DNA from: Vibrio sp. Of7-15
Lineage (GTDB): Bacteria; Pseudomonadota; Gammaproteobacteria; Enterobacterales; Vibrionaceae
Assembly (NCBI RefSeq): GCF_022347565.1
Contig: NZ_JAKRGH010000027.1
Coordinates: 1-64,000, forward strand
Reading direction: 5' to 3'
Length of the DNA: 64,000 nucleotides
In this document: positions 35,745 to 43,870 of the stretch, piece by piece
Position numbering within the stretch: the first letter of the stretch is position 1
Layout: each line of letters opens with the position of its first letter
The notes under the pieces: generated by a model
The model's database searches: none
Told to the model about the DNA's origin: nothing
The model's input: only the letters and a program-made list of their open reading frames with translations
Translations under genes and position numbers: made by a program

Positions 35745-36284
35745 ATGGACGCAAATAACTCAATGTGCGGATTCTGTGAGCTCAAACAAAAGTCATTTGA
35801 CGAAGCATGCTACGCGTTTGCGAGAACTGAGAACATGGAAGGGATTGCCCGAGTTCTGAATATGCCACCGGGCATGCTGCGTAACAAGCTGAACCCAGAG
35901 CAACCTCACGTGTTAAAGCCCGTCGAGCTTATTGCTGTTTCTAAGGTCAGCGGCAATTACACGTTACTTAATTGCCTTTTGTTTGAGCTTAATGTTGTTA
36001 CTGCTCCGATTGAGAACTCGGATGAAGCCGAAACAATCTTGAGCCGCCTTTTAAAACATAACGTGAACGCTGGGGAAATTTCAGCATGGGCATTGGAGCA
36101 CGGCAATACCCCACGCTTTTCGCGTACCAGCAAACACTCCCTGATTAAAAAAGCGCAAGAGGGCATTAGTAACCTTGTGCTGCTTATTAACGATGTCGAA
36201 AACCGCACTTCTGGCGCTTCCCCAATTTTGAGTATGGGCGTGGATTTAATTGCCAACGGTGCACCGATTCCCGGTTTCGCTTAA
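35745..36284 (+). CDS. cII: Phage regulatory protein CII
   Basis: The 179-aa protein matches the phage CII family of P2/186/K139 phages (SFDEACYAFARTENMEGIARVLNMPPGMLRNKLNPEQPHVLKPVELIAVSKVSGNYTLLNCLL). The N-terminal half contains the DNA-binding helices. CII promotes establishment of lysogeny in 186. It lies in the early operon after cox. Confidence 0.88.
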   Translation: MDANNSMCGFCELKQKSFDEACYAFARTENMEGIARVLNMPPGMLRNKLNPEQPHVLKPVELIAVSKVSGNYTLLNCLLFELNVVTAPIENSDEAETILSRLLKHNVNAGEISAWALEHGNTPRFSRTSKHSLIKKAQEGISNLVLLINDVENRTSGASPILSMGVDLIANGAPIPGFA

Positions 36285-36293
36285 GGAGAAATG

Positions 36294-36626
36294 ATGAGCC
36301 AGTTAGCTAGAAAACAGGAACAAGCGCCAGTACCTAATGCGCTAGAAAGCATTGCGGCGTGTAAGTCTCTTTTCACAGGTGAAGCGACCCGTTGCAAGTT
36401 AGAAAAAATGTTCAATGAACTGCCAGATAAAAGCCGTGGTTTGGTGCTTATCGCAGGTGGTTTACCAGCCCGAGATTATCAGCGTTCGTTCGATTCGTTT
36501 GATGATTTAGAGCTTCACAAAATCCGACGCGGAATGATGTATCTGAAAGAGATGATTGTTGGATTTGATAACACCCTCGGCGATGTTCGTCGCCTTAAGC
36601 ATTACCAATTCAGTAGTACCCATTAA
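36294..36626 (+). CDS. K139-like early hypothetical protein
   Basis: The 110-aa helical protein has no recognised domain. Of the two adjacent ATGs (36291 and 36294), 36294 is better spaced from AGGAG at 36284. The sequence KLEKMFNELPDKSRGLVLIAGGLPARDYQRSFDSFDDLELHKIRRGMMYLKEMI suggests a small early phage protein. A strong terminator follows. Confidence 0.65.
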   Translation: MSQLARKQEQAPVPNALESIAACKSLFTGEATRCKLEKMFNELPDKSRGLVLIAGGLPARDYQRSFDSFDDLELHKIRRGMMYLKEMIVGFDNTLGDVRRLKHYQFSSTH

Positions 36627-36637
36627 AACCTAGCCAA

Positions 36638-36670
36638 CTTTGCCCCTGTTTCTTGGGGGCTTTTTTTTTC
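36638..36670 (+). terminator. Intrinsic terminator in the early operon
   Basis: GCCCC/GGGGGC stem with an 8-nt loop and nine T residues. It separates the cII operon from the following early genes. Confidence 0.85.
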
Positions 36671-36693
36671 GTCTTAGCGTAGGAGCATAGAAG

Positions 36694-37248
36694 ATGAGTG
36701 AATTAGAGCAAGCGGCAGAAATGCGTGAAGAAGCACGCCAGTTATTAAAACAATCAAACTCAAATTTAGAACAGTCAAAACGCTTTTCTGATTTGGCACT
36801 AACAAACCAACGCCGAATGTTATTTGCAATGAGTTCATTATTGCCGAAGCCAGTAGTAATGAACTTCGAGTTGTCCTCAGGTGATGATGTTCATCAGGCA
36901 GAACAAGTCGCTGATGCCGCAGAGGAGTTAAGGGCGCAGATGAAGAATAGGGAGGTGTTCGACATCGTTCATGCGATTAATGTGCTGGCAATGGCTAATA
37001 CGGATGTGCTTCATGTCATGGTTCAATTTAGTGGGCACGTTAATACTATCGGTGTTAGAGCATACCCAAGCAGTACCAAGTATGAGGACGACACTCCACG
37101 CCAAACTCTTTTAGATGCTGACCTCTCTTTAGATTTCTTAAATGATGAAGAAATACTTTCTGAACTTCTTGCCATCGAAAGCCAATTAACTGAGCTGATC
37201 ATCGAAGCCCGTGAAGCCGCCGAAACAGAAGAGGAGGTGGAGGCATGA
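36694..37248 (+). CDS. Early phage protein, helical, function unknown
   Basis: The 184-aa protein starts with a long amphipathic helix (ELEQAAEMREEARQLLKQSNSNLEQSKRFSDLALTNQRR) and is acidic throughout. A TAGGAG ribosome site precedes it. It overlaps the next gene by 4 bp, so it belongs to the pre-gpA operon. No domain is recognised. Confidence 0.65.
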   Translation: MSELEQAAEMREEARQLLKQSNSNLEQSKRFSDLALTNQRRMLFAMSSLLPKPVVMNFELSSGDDVHQAEQVADAAEELRAQMKNREVFDIVHAINVLAMANTDVLHVMVQFSGHVNTIGVRAYPSSTKYEDDTPRQTLLDADLSLDFLNDEEILSELLAIESQLTELIIEAREAAETEEEVEA

Positions 37249-37454
37249 ACAATCTAAATCTCAATGAAGTAGCAACATTGATTGAATTATTACGTGACCG
37301 TTTAGAAGAAGCTTGCGATTGCATTGAAGCTGGATACGAGATTGTTCGTTCTTCTGGCCACTCCATTTCAGATTCCCAAATGACAGTGGAAGGTGGCCGT
37401 ATGTTTATCGAAGAAGCGAATGAGTACTTAAATACGATTAAGGAAATCAAGTAA
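37245..37454 (+). CDS. Small early phage protein (69 aa)
   Basis: An acidic, helical 69-aa protein (VATLIELLRDRLEEACDCIEAGYEIV). It is coupled to both neighbours: 4-bp overlap upstream and TAATG downstream. Function unknown. Confidence 0.6.
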   Translation: MNNLNLNEVATLIELLRDRLEEACDCIEAGYEIVRSSGHSISDSQMTVEGGRMFIEEANEYLNTIKEIK

Positions 37455-37681
37455 TGGAATACGCAGCGATCATACTTGGGGCCGATGGCGGGATTGTTCG
37501 CCATAAAGACACGCAAGAAGTGTTGAATATGTTAGTCGGCGATTTTGATTCGATGGAAGACGCCATTGAAGGAGCTTGCGCAACGTTAGAGTGCAAGCAT
37601 TTACACAAGGGAGTACTCAGTAAAGGAAAAGATCAAGGCGGTTATATGTTGGTAACAACGCAAGAGTTGGGGGAGGTATGA
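37454..37681 (+). CDS. Small early phage protein (75 aa)
   Basis: A 75-aa α/β-type protein (YAAIILGADGGIVRHKDTQEVLNMLVGDFDSMEDAIEGACATL). It begins on the stop of the previous gene and ends on the start of a 13-codon frame leading to gpA. Function unknown. Confidence 0.6.
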   Translation: MEYAAIILGADGGIVRHKDTQEVLNMLVGDFDSMEDAIEGACATLECKHLHKGVLSKGKDQGGYMLVTTQELGEV

Positions 37682-37719
37682 AATTAAATAGACAAGACAT
37701 TAGATGCACTGAAGCATAA
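37678..37719 (+). other. 13-codon leader frame before gpA
   Basis: ATG overlaps the previous stop and encodes MKLNRQDIRCTEA, ending 9 nt before the GTG start of gpA. The gpA start has no good ribosome-binding site, so re-initiation from this leader could set its level. Confidence 0.35.
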
Positions 37720-37728
37720 GTAATTATT

Positions 37729-40272
37729 GTGAACGTTCAGTCTTACTATCAAGCAGTAAAACCTCCTAAATTTCTATGGCAAGCCCCGTTAACTGAAGTT
37801 GACGAGGCTTGTTTTGCTGCACGCCGATACCACGACATTATTGAGCCTGATGGCCTTAGTGTTTTGGAACGTAAGCTTTTTGATGCGAACCCAGATGATT
37901 TTACCTGGACCAAAGCAAAAATTGACGTTCTGCCTGAATATTTGACTAAGTATTTTGTGACTCGTTACATCTCGGCTTTTGAAAAGAAAGGCCGTTATGT
38001 GGCGAATACTTTTTTGCGTGAACAAGCAGGCCCAGCCATTGAACGCGCACGATTAGTTTTACGTAAATATAAAAAGCTTCCTACTACTCAAAAGGTGGTT
38101 TCGCTAAGTGAAGAACATTGCGACACTGAGCAAAGCGACTTTACACACCAAGCCCAAACCAATTCGAAAGTTAATCAAATTTGTTTCGACTTCGACAAAG
38201 CTGAAGAAAACGCAAAGCCAGTAAAAAACCGTACTTTGGCCGAGTTAGAACAAGATGAGCTAAAGGAAATGGCGTTTAAGCTTTCTTCCATCATCATTAG
38301 CTACCAAGCAATGCTTACCTCAACCATTGAGTGTGATACTGAAGAAGGCAAAAGCATGGCTGCACTGATGGTTTACAGGCAGTGCGTTGAGCTTATCGAA
38401 AATTTTGGGATTAAAGCGCCAAGTGCAGGTAAAAAGCTCAATGCAGATAACATTTTTCCGTTCATATCTAAAATTCGCTGTGAGAAATGGTGGCTTGGCC
38501 GTTTAGTGACGGCTAGAAAAATCATGCGTGAGCACTTGGCCATTGCGATGGGGCAGGTCTCTTCTAAAGCGTCGCCGTATGCCTCTTGGGATTGTGTTCG
38601 AGAGCATAAAGAACAGCAAAACAGAAACTGGGAATACATTAAACAATGTGAGCTCTTTGATGAGGAAACGGAAGAAACGACAGAGTTAGAGGACATGGTT
38701 TTAAAAAGCGTGTCTAACCCTGCTATTCGTCGTCATGAGTTGATGGCCCGTTGTCGGGGTTGTGAAAACATTGGTAATGAATTGGGTTTACAAGGCCTGT
38801 TCTTAACGTTAACCACACCCTCTAAATATCACAACTCATACAAGAAAGGCGGCTTCATTGGCCACTGGAATGGGGCAAGCCCACGTGATGCACAAGCGTA
38901 CCTTAATAATGTATGGCAGAGAATCCGCGCTAAGTTAGGCCGCGATGAAATTCGTTGGTTTGGTGTTCGTGTAGCTGAACCACATCATGATGGCACACCA
39001 CATTGGCATTTATTGTTGTGGGTTAAGCCTGAAGAGGTGGGCCAAGTGCGTGATATTTTCATTTCTTATGCCACAAAAGAAGACCGAGATGAGCTGCTTT
39101 TATCTTTTGATCGCAATGATAAGCGCGCAGAGAAAAAGCAACATTTCCAAGGCCCGCTGAATTATCGCCCGCGTTGTGATTTTGGTTTCATCGATCCAGA
39201 AATTGGTTCAGCAACGGGCTACATTGCGAAATACATTTCTAAGAATATCGACGGCTTTGCGATGGACGATGAAGTGTCTGATGAAACAGGCAAGTCAGTG
39301 AAAGATATGGCGAAGAATGTGAGTGCTTGGAAAAGCCGTTGGAACATTCGCCAATTTCAATTCTTTGGTGGCGCGCCGGTTACCACTTACCGCGAACTGC
39401 GCCGTTTTGCTAACCAGAACAAAAAAGCCTTTATGGAATATTTGTTTATGCAAAGCCGTGTCGATTTACTCACCATTTATTCTATGTTGAACCGTGATTT
39501 GGTTGGTCCCATCAAACCAAGTAAGTTGATCACTAATGCGGAGTTAATGAAGGTAATTGGTGAGAGCTACGAATCGCGTATCGATACCAAACACGCCAGC
39601 ATCTTAGGGACGATGAAAGCCGCTGACCATGGTAACTGGCAAGGCTACGTTATGGGGCAGGGGGGGCCTTTTGTTAAGCGTGATGATTTGCTGATCACAA
39701 ATGTATATGAAGAGCTTCCTTTTGCTTCTTCGCATGGCGAGACGGTTCGCAAACTTGAAGGTTTTAAAACGCCCGAGTCGGTTGTGAAAACTCGCACTAA
39801 GGTTTGGACGATTAAGAAGAAATCAGAAAATAACGACGAAGCTGAAGCGGGGGCTCTTGCTCTTTCTGGAGCCTCTGGCTCCTCTCGGAGTTCTGTCAAT
39901 AACTGTACGGAGCCTCGTGAAGTTAACGTTGGTGATCAGTTATCTAGGTTATTAACACCGGATGAAATATTAGGAAGTAACCCGCCCAATATTGATGGAT
40001 TTGCCTTATCAGAATTGATGAAAGGCAGTTCAGTTCGAATAGATGACGATACTCGTATCAAAATCAGACCCCCAGAACTCGATGAAGATGGAAGTATACG
40101 GCCAGCGCAGCTCGTTGAAGTTAAGCGTGAGCTTGATGGCAACCTACGTTGGATGGATTTTGAAAGTTGGGACGAGGTTTTTACCCAATCAGAGACTGAT
40201 GAATACCAACAACCAGACCTTTCGTTTTTCCCTGAGTTGGCAGGGAACCAACATACCAATACAAGGTGTTGA
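37729..40272 (+). CDS. P2 gpA-type HUH replication endonuclease
   Basis: This 847-aa protein starts rolling-circle replication by nicking the phage origin. The HUH motif is HWH at 425-427 (PHHDGTPHWHLLLWV) and the two catalytic tyrosines are Tyr498 and Tyr502 (YIAKY), the P2 gpA layout. A cysteine-containing stretch (ARCRGCENIG) precedes. In P2 the nick site lies within gene A. The start is a GTG. The last ~15 codons (TDEYQQPDLSFFPEL) are duplicated at 42964-43009, beyond an insert of cargo genes. Confidence 0.92.
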   Translation: MNVQSYYQAVKPPKFLWQAPLTEVDEACFAARRYHDIIEPDGLSVLERKLFDANPDDFTWTKAKIDVLPEYLTKYFVTRYISAFEKKGRYVANTFLREQAGPAIERARLVLRKYKKLPTTQKVVSLSEEHCDTEQSDFTHQAQTNSKVNQICFDFDKAEENAKPVKNRTLAELEQDELKEMAFKLSSIIISYQAMLTSTIECDTEEGKSMAALMVYRQCVELIENFGIKAPSAGKKLNADNIFPFISKIRCEKWWLGRLVTARKIMREHLAIAMGQVSSKASPYASWDCVREHKEQQNRNWEYIKQCELFDEETEETTELEDMVLKSVSNPAIRRHELMARCRGCENIGNELGLQGLFLTLTTPSKYHNSYKKGGFIGHWNGASPRDAQAYLNNVWQRIRAKLGRDEIRWFGVRVAEPHHDGTPHWHLLLWVKPEEVGQVRDIFISYATKEDRDELLLSFDRNDKRAEKKQHFQGPLNYRPRCDFGFIDPEIGSATGYIAKYISKNIDGFAMDDEVSDETGKSVKDMAKNVSAWKSRWNIRQFQFFGGAPVTTYRELRRFANQNKKAFMEYLFMQSRVDLLTIYSMLNRDLVGPIKPSKLITNAELMKVIGESYESRIDTKHASILGTMKAADHGNWQGYVMGQGGPFVKRDDLLITNVYEELPFASSHGETVRKLEGFKTPESVVKTRTKVWTIKKKSENNDEAEAGALALSGASGSSRSSVNNCTEPREVNVGDQLSRLLTPDEILGSNPPNIDGFALSELMKGSSVRIDDDTRIKIRPPELDEDGSIRPAQLVEVKRELDGNLRWMDFESWDEVFTQSETDEYQQPDLSFFPELAGNQHTNTRC

Positions 40273-40445
40273 TGAAGCTGCGAAAGTAGCAGGCGTAGTG
40301 TATTGGCAGGCTATGACAAGAATAGACAGAGCTTTTTTACAGGGTTTTGTTCTATTTTTGATGTGTATCGTTTAAACCCCTCCTATTTGTATGTACAATT
40401 CATAGCACATCTATGGCTGCATATGTTGTCTTGATCTGCGCTCGG

Positions 40446-40521
40446 TATATATGGTTCAAATCCGTATATCTCCCCAAATCACAGAGATATACGGAACTCG
40501 GCCATATAGTTTATGTTATGT
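40446..40521 (+). repeat. Two-step hairpin repeat, copy 1
   Basis: Outer arms TATATGG (40448-40454) and CCATATA (40502-40508) enclose inner arms TCCGTATATC (40461-40470) and GATATACGGA (40486-40495). Unpaired 6-nt internal loops separate the two steps. GTTATGT follows at 40515-40521. A second copy with the same arms but a different loop lies at 43156-43231. It could be a transcription stop after gpA, a recombination site, or an attC-like fold. Confidence 0.75.
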
Positions 40522-40538
40522 TTTTAAGGAAAGTTCAT

Positions 40539-41699
40539 ATGTCGCGTGCAGTAACTGCTGACCACGTATTATTTGATGAGTGTATAAGTGCTTTTCGTAG
40601 TGATGGCGAAATAAGGTCTCACTTGGATGAAGGAAAAAGTATTTCTTATTTGCTAACACCTTTTGAACTTCCAATACCATGGGACTTTAAAGTCTGCAAT
40701 GTCGAAACATCAGTGAAAGTTATGTTGCCTGGAGCATGTTCTGCATTTGTTTGTAAGGTAAATAACCCTGATCGAGTCGGGCCTCACAATAGTCATTTGT
40801 TCGGTATTGCTTTATCAGCAATAATTTCGTTTTCTACATTAAAATTGTGTAAATCGACGCGAGATGATTACTTATGCAATCGAGATCAATTATCTGAATC
40901 TGATTATAGTGAATTAGCTCTATACCACCCAGTACTAACAGCTGGACCGGGAGCTAACCATACTAGAATATCTGAAACTAAGCTGCTTGAAATGCACAGT
41001 GACCTTCAGAAGTTGATTTCAAAGTTACTTAGCGTTGATCAGAAAATGTACCTCTTAGTTATGCAAAGTATAAGAATGGTTCATTTATCTTTATTAGTAA
41101 AAAGAGATGACTTTGGTTTAGCATATTTACTTGTTGTGTCTGCGATTGAAGTAGTAGCACAGCATGCAATAAAACGAAGTAAAGTTAAAAAGAAGCACCC
41201 ACAAGAAAATGAATGGAAGAAACGAGCTAAAGATGATTTGATGTTTAAAGAACTATTTGAATCATATTTAGAATCAAGAGGAAATAATCAATATTTAAGA
41301 GATAGGTTTGTACTGTTCCTTGAAACATATGCACCTGTTAAAGATTGGGCAAGTTATGTTGATCACCCAATGAGTGATCTTGCTGATAGTATTAGAAGTA
41401 TTAACCCGGAACACAATGTTGATAATTTAATTAGTAAAGGCCGGTTTGAGAAATACCCAGAAGATTTAACATCGGAAGAAATAAGTTCAATTATATCTGA
41501 TGCATATGTGCACAGGTCGTGTTTCATACATCGTGGTGAACAACCTCCTCATAACGACCCTAATCCATCATATCATCGATTTTTCCAAGATTATCGTTCT
41601 TATGATGGCTTTAAAATCGAGGAAAAGTTATTGCCTAATTATGAGCTTCTTGTTGGTTTAGCTAAGCACTCGATTATTAATTGGCTTAATACGAAATAA
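40539..41699 (+). CDS. HEPN-motif protein (candidate RNase), cassette 1
   Basis: The 386-aa protein starts at the ATG at 40539, preceded by AAGGAAAG; an upstream in-frame start at 40413 would read through the hairpin repeat. The C-terminal part resembles Apea-like HEPN domains: helices VSAIEVVAQHAIKRSKVKKKHP and LRDRFVLFLETYAP, then DAYVHRSCFIHRGEQ with Arg326-x4-His331. R-x4-6-H is the ribonuclease motif of HEPN toxins and defence effectors. The N-terminal ~200 residues have no recognised domain and may sense a trigger. An attC-like site follows 4 bp after the stop. Confidence 0.65.
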   Translation: MSRAVTADHVLFDECISAFRSDGEIRSHLDEGKSISYLLTPFELPIPWDFKVCNVETSVKVMLPGACSAFVCKVNNPDRVGPHNSHLFGIALSAIISFSTLKLCKSTRDDYLCNRDQLSESDYSELALYHPVLTAGPGANHTRISETKLLEMHSDLQKLISKLLSVDQKMYLLVMQSIRMVHLSLLVKRDDFGLAYLLVVSAIEVVAQHAIKRSKVKKKHPQENEWKKRAKDDLMFKELFESYLESRGNNQYLRDRFVLFLETYAPVKDWASYVDHPMSDLADSIRSINPEHNVDNLISKGRFEKYPEDLTSEEISSIISDAYVHRSCFIHRGEQPPHNDPNPSYHRFFQDYRSYDGFKIEEKLLPNYELLVGLAKHSIINWLNTK

Positions 41700-41702
41700 A
41701 AA

Positions 41703-41789
41703 ACTTAACAAAGCAATCAAGGTGATGCTTTACACTCGCGGTTTTGGTATGGGGTTCAGTGGGGGCACACCTTATTGCAGACGTTAGCA
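41703..41789 (+). repeat. Integron attC-like site 1
   Basis: The left end ACTTAAC (41703-41709) fits the R'' consensus RYYYAAC and the right end is GTTAGCA (41783-41789). Between them GCAATCAAGGTG on the left pairs with CACCTTATTGC on the right, leaving one unpaired C. This is the extrahelical base that is the hallmark of attC recombination sites. Its left half is repeated in the site at 43773. Confidence 0.7.
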
Positions 41790-41829
41790 TCCCATCCAAC
41801 AGAATAGAATACAAAATTATAGGTAGTAA

Positions 41830-42780
41830 ATGGATAATCGAGACACGGTTAAAGAATTTATTGGCGGAGATTCAATAACATTTAAAACGCAACTCACGCC
41901 AGAACAGCATAGTATGATGAGGGAGTGGTCACTAAGTATCCCAACTTTGTTTATGCTCGATATTTGTGTTGTAAGTGCAACTAAACTCAATAGCGTTCAA
42001 CTCCAGAGGAATCCACGAAAGGCAAAACTCGTTAACTATCTTCGTGAGTTAGACAGACCTAATAATTGCTTTTCATATCTTTTTGCGTTGTTGGAGAAGG
42101 TCAGCGACTCTCGTGGGGTTGATACAGACGAAGAATTAGAGGAGAAGATACTATCTGACCTAGCTTCTATAAGAAAGTTTTTCAATAAAGCTCGCATATA
42201 TGAATCTGATGAGTTTGTTTTGGGGTTCCTTAAGGAACTACGAGGTAACCCTATTGAAGAAAAACGTTCTGATTACTTAGATTTTTTAAGAGTTTTAAAC
42301 GATCAGTTCAAGCTCTGTAACCCGGTATCAAATAAACAACGATTAAAGGTAGCTGAAGAAATAATAGAACAAGCCGATCAATTCGATTTCAGTAGACAGC
42401 ATCCTGTAGTGACTATTGGACTCGCATGTCTTTATGGTAATCCAGCGGCTAAAAAATTGATGAAATTCAGAGCGGACCCTAATAAATTTGATGCTGAGAA
42501 CGTTTTAGCAGATATTATGCTAATAACTAGGTTTGCTGGTATTAAGCTTGAGGTTGAGCAGTTAGGTCGTGAAGGGAGAAGCGGGTATATTAGGTCGTTA
42601 TTTATTACGGATGACAATGGGCTTATTGATATAATTAAATGTTTCACTCCTAAAGTTGTAAAACATATAAATAAGAATGATGGTCGAGAAACTCACACAA
42701 CAATGACCGTTCAATTGAAAGACCTTCTCACAGATATACAAATAGAAGATTATGACAATTTAATTAACTTGTTAGAATAG
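41830..42780 (+). CDS. PIN-like nuclease candidate, cassette 2
   Basis: A PIN-type acidic pattern can be seen in this 316-aa protein: Asp44 at the end of the first strand (LFMLDICVVSATKL, compare LDTNVLS), Asp228 (NVLADIMLI) and Asp261-Asp262 (LFITDDNGLIDIIKCF, compare the TDD/TxD motif). A helical insertion separates the first two. PIN domains cut RNA in toxin-antitoxin and defence systems. No antitoxin-like partner is adjacent. The gene lies between two attC-like sites and is visibly AT-richer than phage structural genes. The fold is inferred. Confidence 0.55.
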   Translation: MDNRDTVKEFIGGDSITFKTQLTPEQHSMMREWSLSIPTLFMLDICVVSATKLNSVQLQRNPRKAKLVNYLRELDRPNNCFSYLFALLEKVSDSRGVDTDEELEEKILSDLASIRKFFNKARIYESDEFVLGFLKELRGNPIEEKRSDYLDFLRVLNDQFKLCNPVSNKQRLKVAEEIIEQADQFDFSRQHPVVTIGLACLYGNPAAKKLMKFRADPNKFDAENVLADIMLITRFAGIKLEVEQLGREGRSGYIRSLFITDDNGLIDIIKCFTPKVVKHINKNDGRETHTTMTVQLKDLLTDIQIEDYDNLINLLE

Positions 42781-43150
42781 TGTTGGAATGATAAAAATTT
42801 GCTTAAGAGGGATTCACAACGCATGGCATCATTGATTCATTCTGGTGCTGTTTTCATTCCACATACATCATTTCTGGGTATAGATTTAGACTCAAATCAG
42901 CCTTTCTTGTGACGATAGTTGCTTTTAACTTGTGAAGTTGGGCAGGAGGTTGCCCAACCTTATACTGATGAATATCAACAATCAGACCTTTCGTTCTTCC
43001 CTGAGTTGGAAAGGGAAGGACATGCCAATATTGCTATTAGTAATAGATCTGTAGTTTATATATAGTGATGATTTCTTCTTGTGCGTACTCGCTTATTCAC
43101 ACCTATTATTTGAATGTCCAATTAACTATGCGCCCATGACTTGGTTTGAG
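42781..43150 (+). repeat. Degenerate VCR-like attC half and duplicated gpA tail
   Basis: 42799-42832 (GCTTAAGAGGGATTCACAAC then GCATGGCATC) closely resembles the left half of Vibrio VCR-type attC sites; no matching right core follows. At 42964-43009 the codons for TDEYQQSDLSFFPEL repeat the end of gpA (40195-40240) with a few changes. Weaker similarity to the segment after gpA continues up to the second hairpin. No intact gene is supported in this 370-bp stretch. Confidence 0.7.
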
Positions 43151-43155
43151 TTTTG

Positions 43156-43231
43156 TATATATGGTTTAAATCCGTATATCTTTTGACATCGCAGATATAT
43201 ACGGATCTCAGCCATATAGTTAATGTTATGT
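43156..43231 (+). repeat. Two-step hairpin repeat, copy 2
   Basis: Same architecture as 40446-40521: TATATGG (43158-43164), TCCGTATAT (43171-43179), ATATACGGA (43197-43205), CCATATA (43212-43218) and GTTATGT (43225-43231). Arms are conserved while the loop has changed, which suggests that the fold itself is selected. Confidence 0.75.
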
Positions 43232-43319
43232 TTTAGTATCAGCCTCTTCGCTCACCAAGTCTGAACAGTAGATTTGAGAGAAACAGACCAATCCCCATAT
43301 ACAAAGGAGTCATTGCGAC

Positions 43320-43778
43320 ATGGAACCAGTCACTCAAGTAGAATGCACCGTAGTCATACCATATAGCTACCTTAATCTGATTGTACCGTTTGCCACTATC
43401 ATCGCCGCAATCATAGGTGGTTGGTGGGTCGCTAAAATCAACAAGGCCAATTCTATTCGGACTGCAAAATATGACTTTCTCAGTTCCGTTTTGGTTTGTT
43501 TCGAGGGGGTATATCCGGCTAGGGCTGGGAGCAATCAAGAAATTTTCACCGTCCTAAGAAGCGCTTACCCCAAGCTCAATGTTGCCGTTCATAGATTTAG
43601 GTTTTATGTCCCTGCTAGCAGTATTACCAGCTATGACGATTCGTGGAATGAATACGAACAGTGGTATCAGAACAACAACGAACAAAGCATAACGGTTCAT
43701 GCGTTTTATGGCGAAGGTGCCAGCCCTTATAAAAAACTTTGTGAGCATATCAAGACCTTGTTAAACCATGCAACATAA
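43320..43778 (+). CDS. Small membrane protein, cassette 3
   Basis: The 152-aa protein has an N-terminal TM helix (YLNLIVPFATIIAAIIGGWWVAKI, ~17-40) and a soluble domain of unknown type (RFYVPASSITSYDDSWNEYEQWY...). AAAGGAG lies 11 bp upstream of the ATG. The layout (short anchor plus ~110-residue domain) is common among integron cassette proteins of unknown function. An attC-like site begins inside its last codons. Confidence 0.55.
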   Translation: MEPVTQVECTVVIPYSYLNLIVPFATIIAAIIGGWWVAKINKANSIRTAKYDFLSSVLVCFEGVYPARAGSNQEIFTVLRSAYPKLNVAVHRFRFYVPASSITSYDDSWNEYEQWYQNNNEQSITVHAFYGEGASPYKKLCEHIKTLLNHAT

Positions 43779-43870
43779 CAAAACAATCAAGGTGATGCAT
43801 TTTACTCGGCATTTTTTAGTGTGTAGTCCGGTTCGCTTTGCTGGTTCAACGGGGAACATTGGCGTTATGC
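43773..43870 (+). repeat. Integron attC-like site 2
   Basis: Left core ACATAAC (43773-43779) pairs with right core GTTATGC (43864-43870). The left half AACAAAACAATCAAGGTGATGC is nearly identical to the site at 41703. The inner right arm pairs poorly, so the site may be degenerate or chimeric. The right core contains the likely start codon of the next gene. Confidence 0.6.

Noticed and set aside
40413-40538. N-terminal extension of the HEPN gene
   Set aside because: It would run through the conserved hairpin repeat, and the ATG at 40539 has the only good ribosome-binding site.
43239-43538. Leftward 99-codon frame opposite cassette gene 3
   Set aside because: It overlaps the rightward gene that has AAAGGAG and a natural TM-plus-domain layout, and opposes the direction of all neighbours.
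43768-43866. N-terminal extension of cassette gene 4
   Set aside because: It would consist of the attC-like site translated; the ATG in the right core or at 43897 is more credible.
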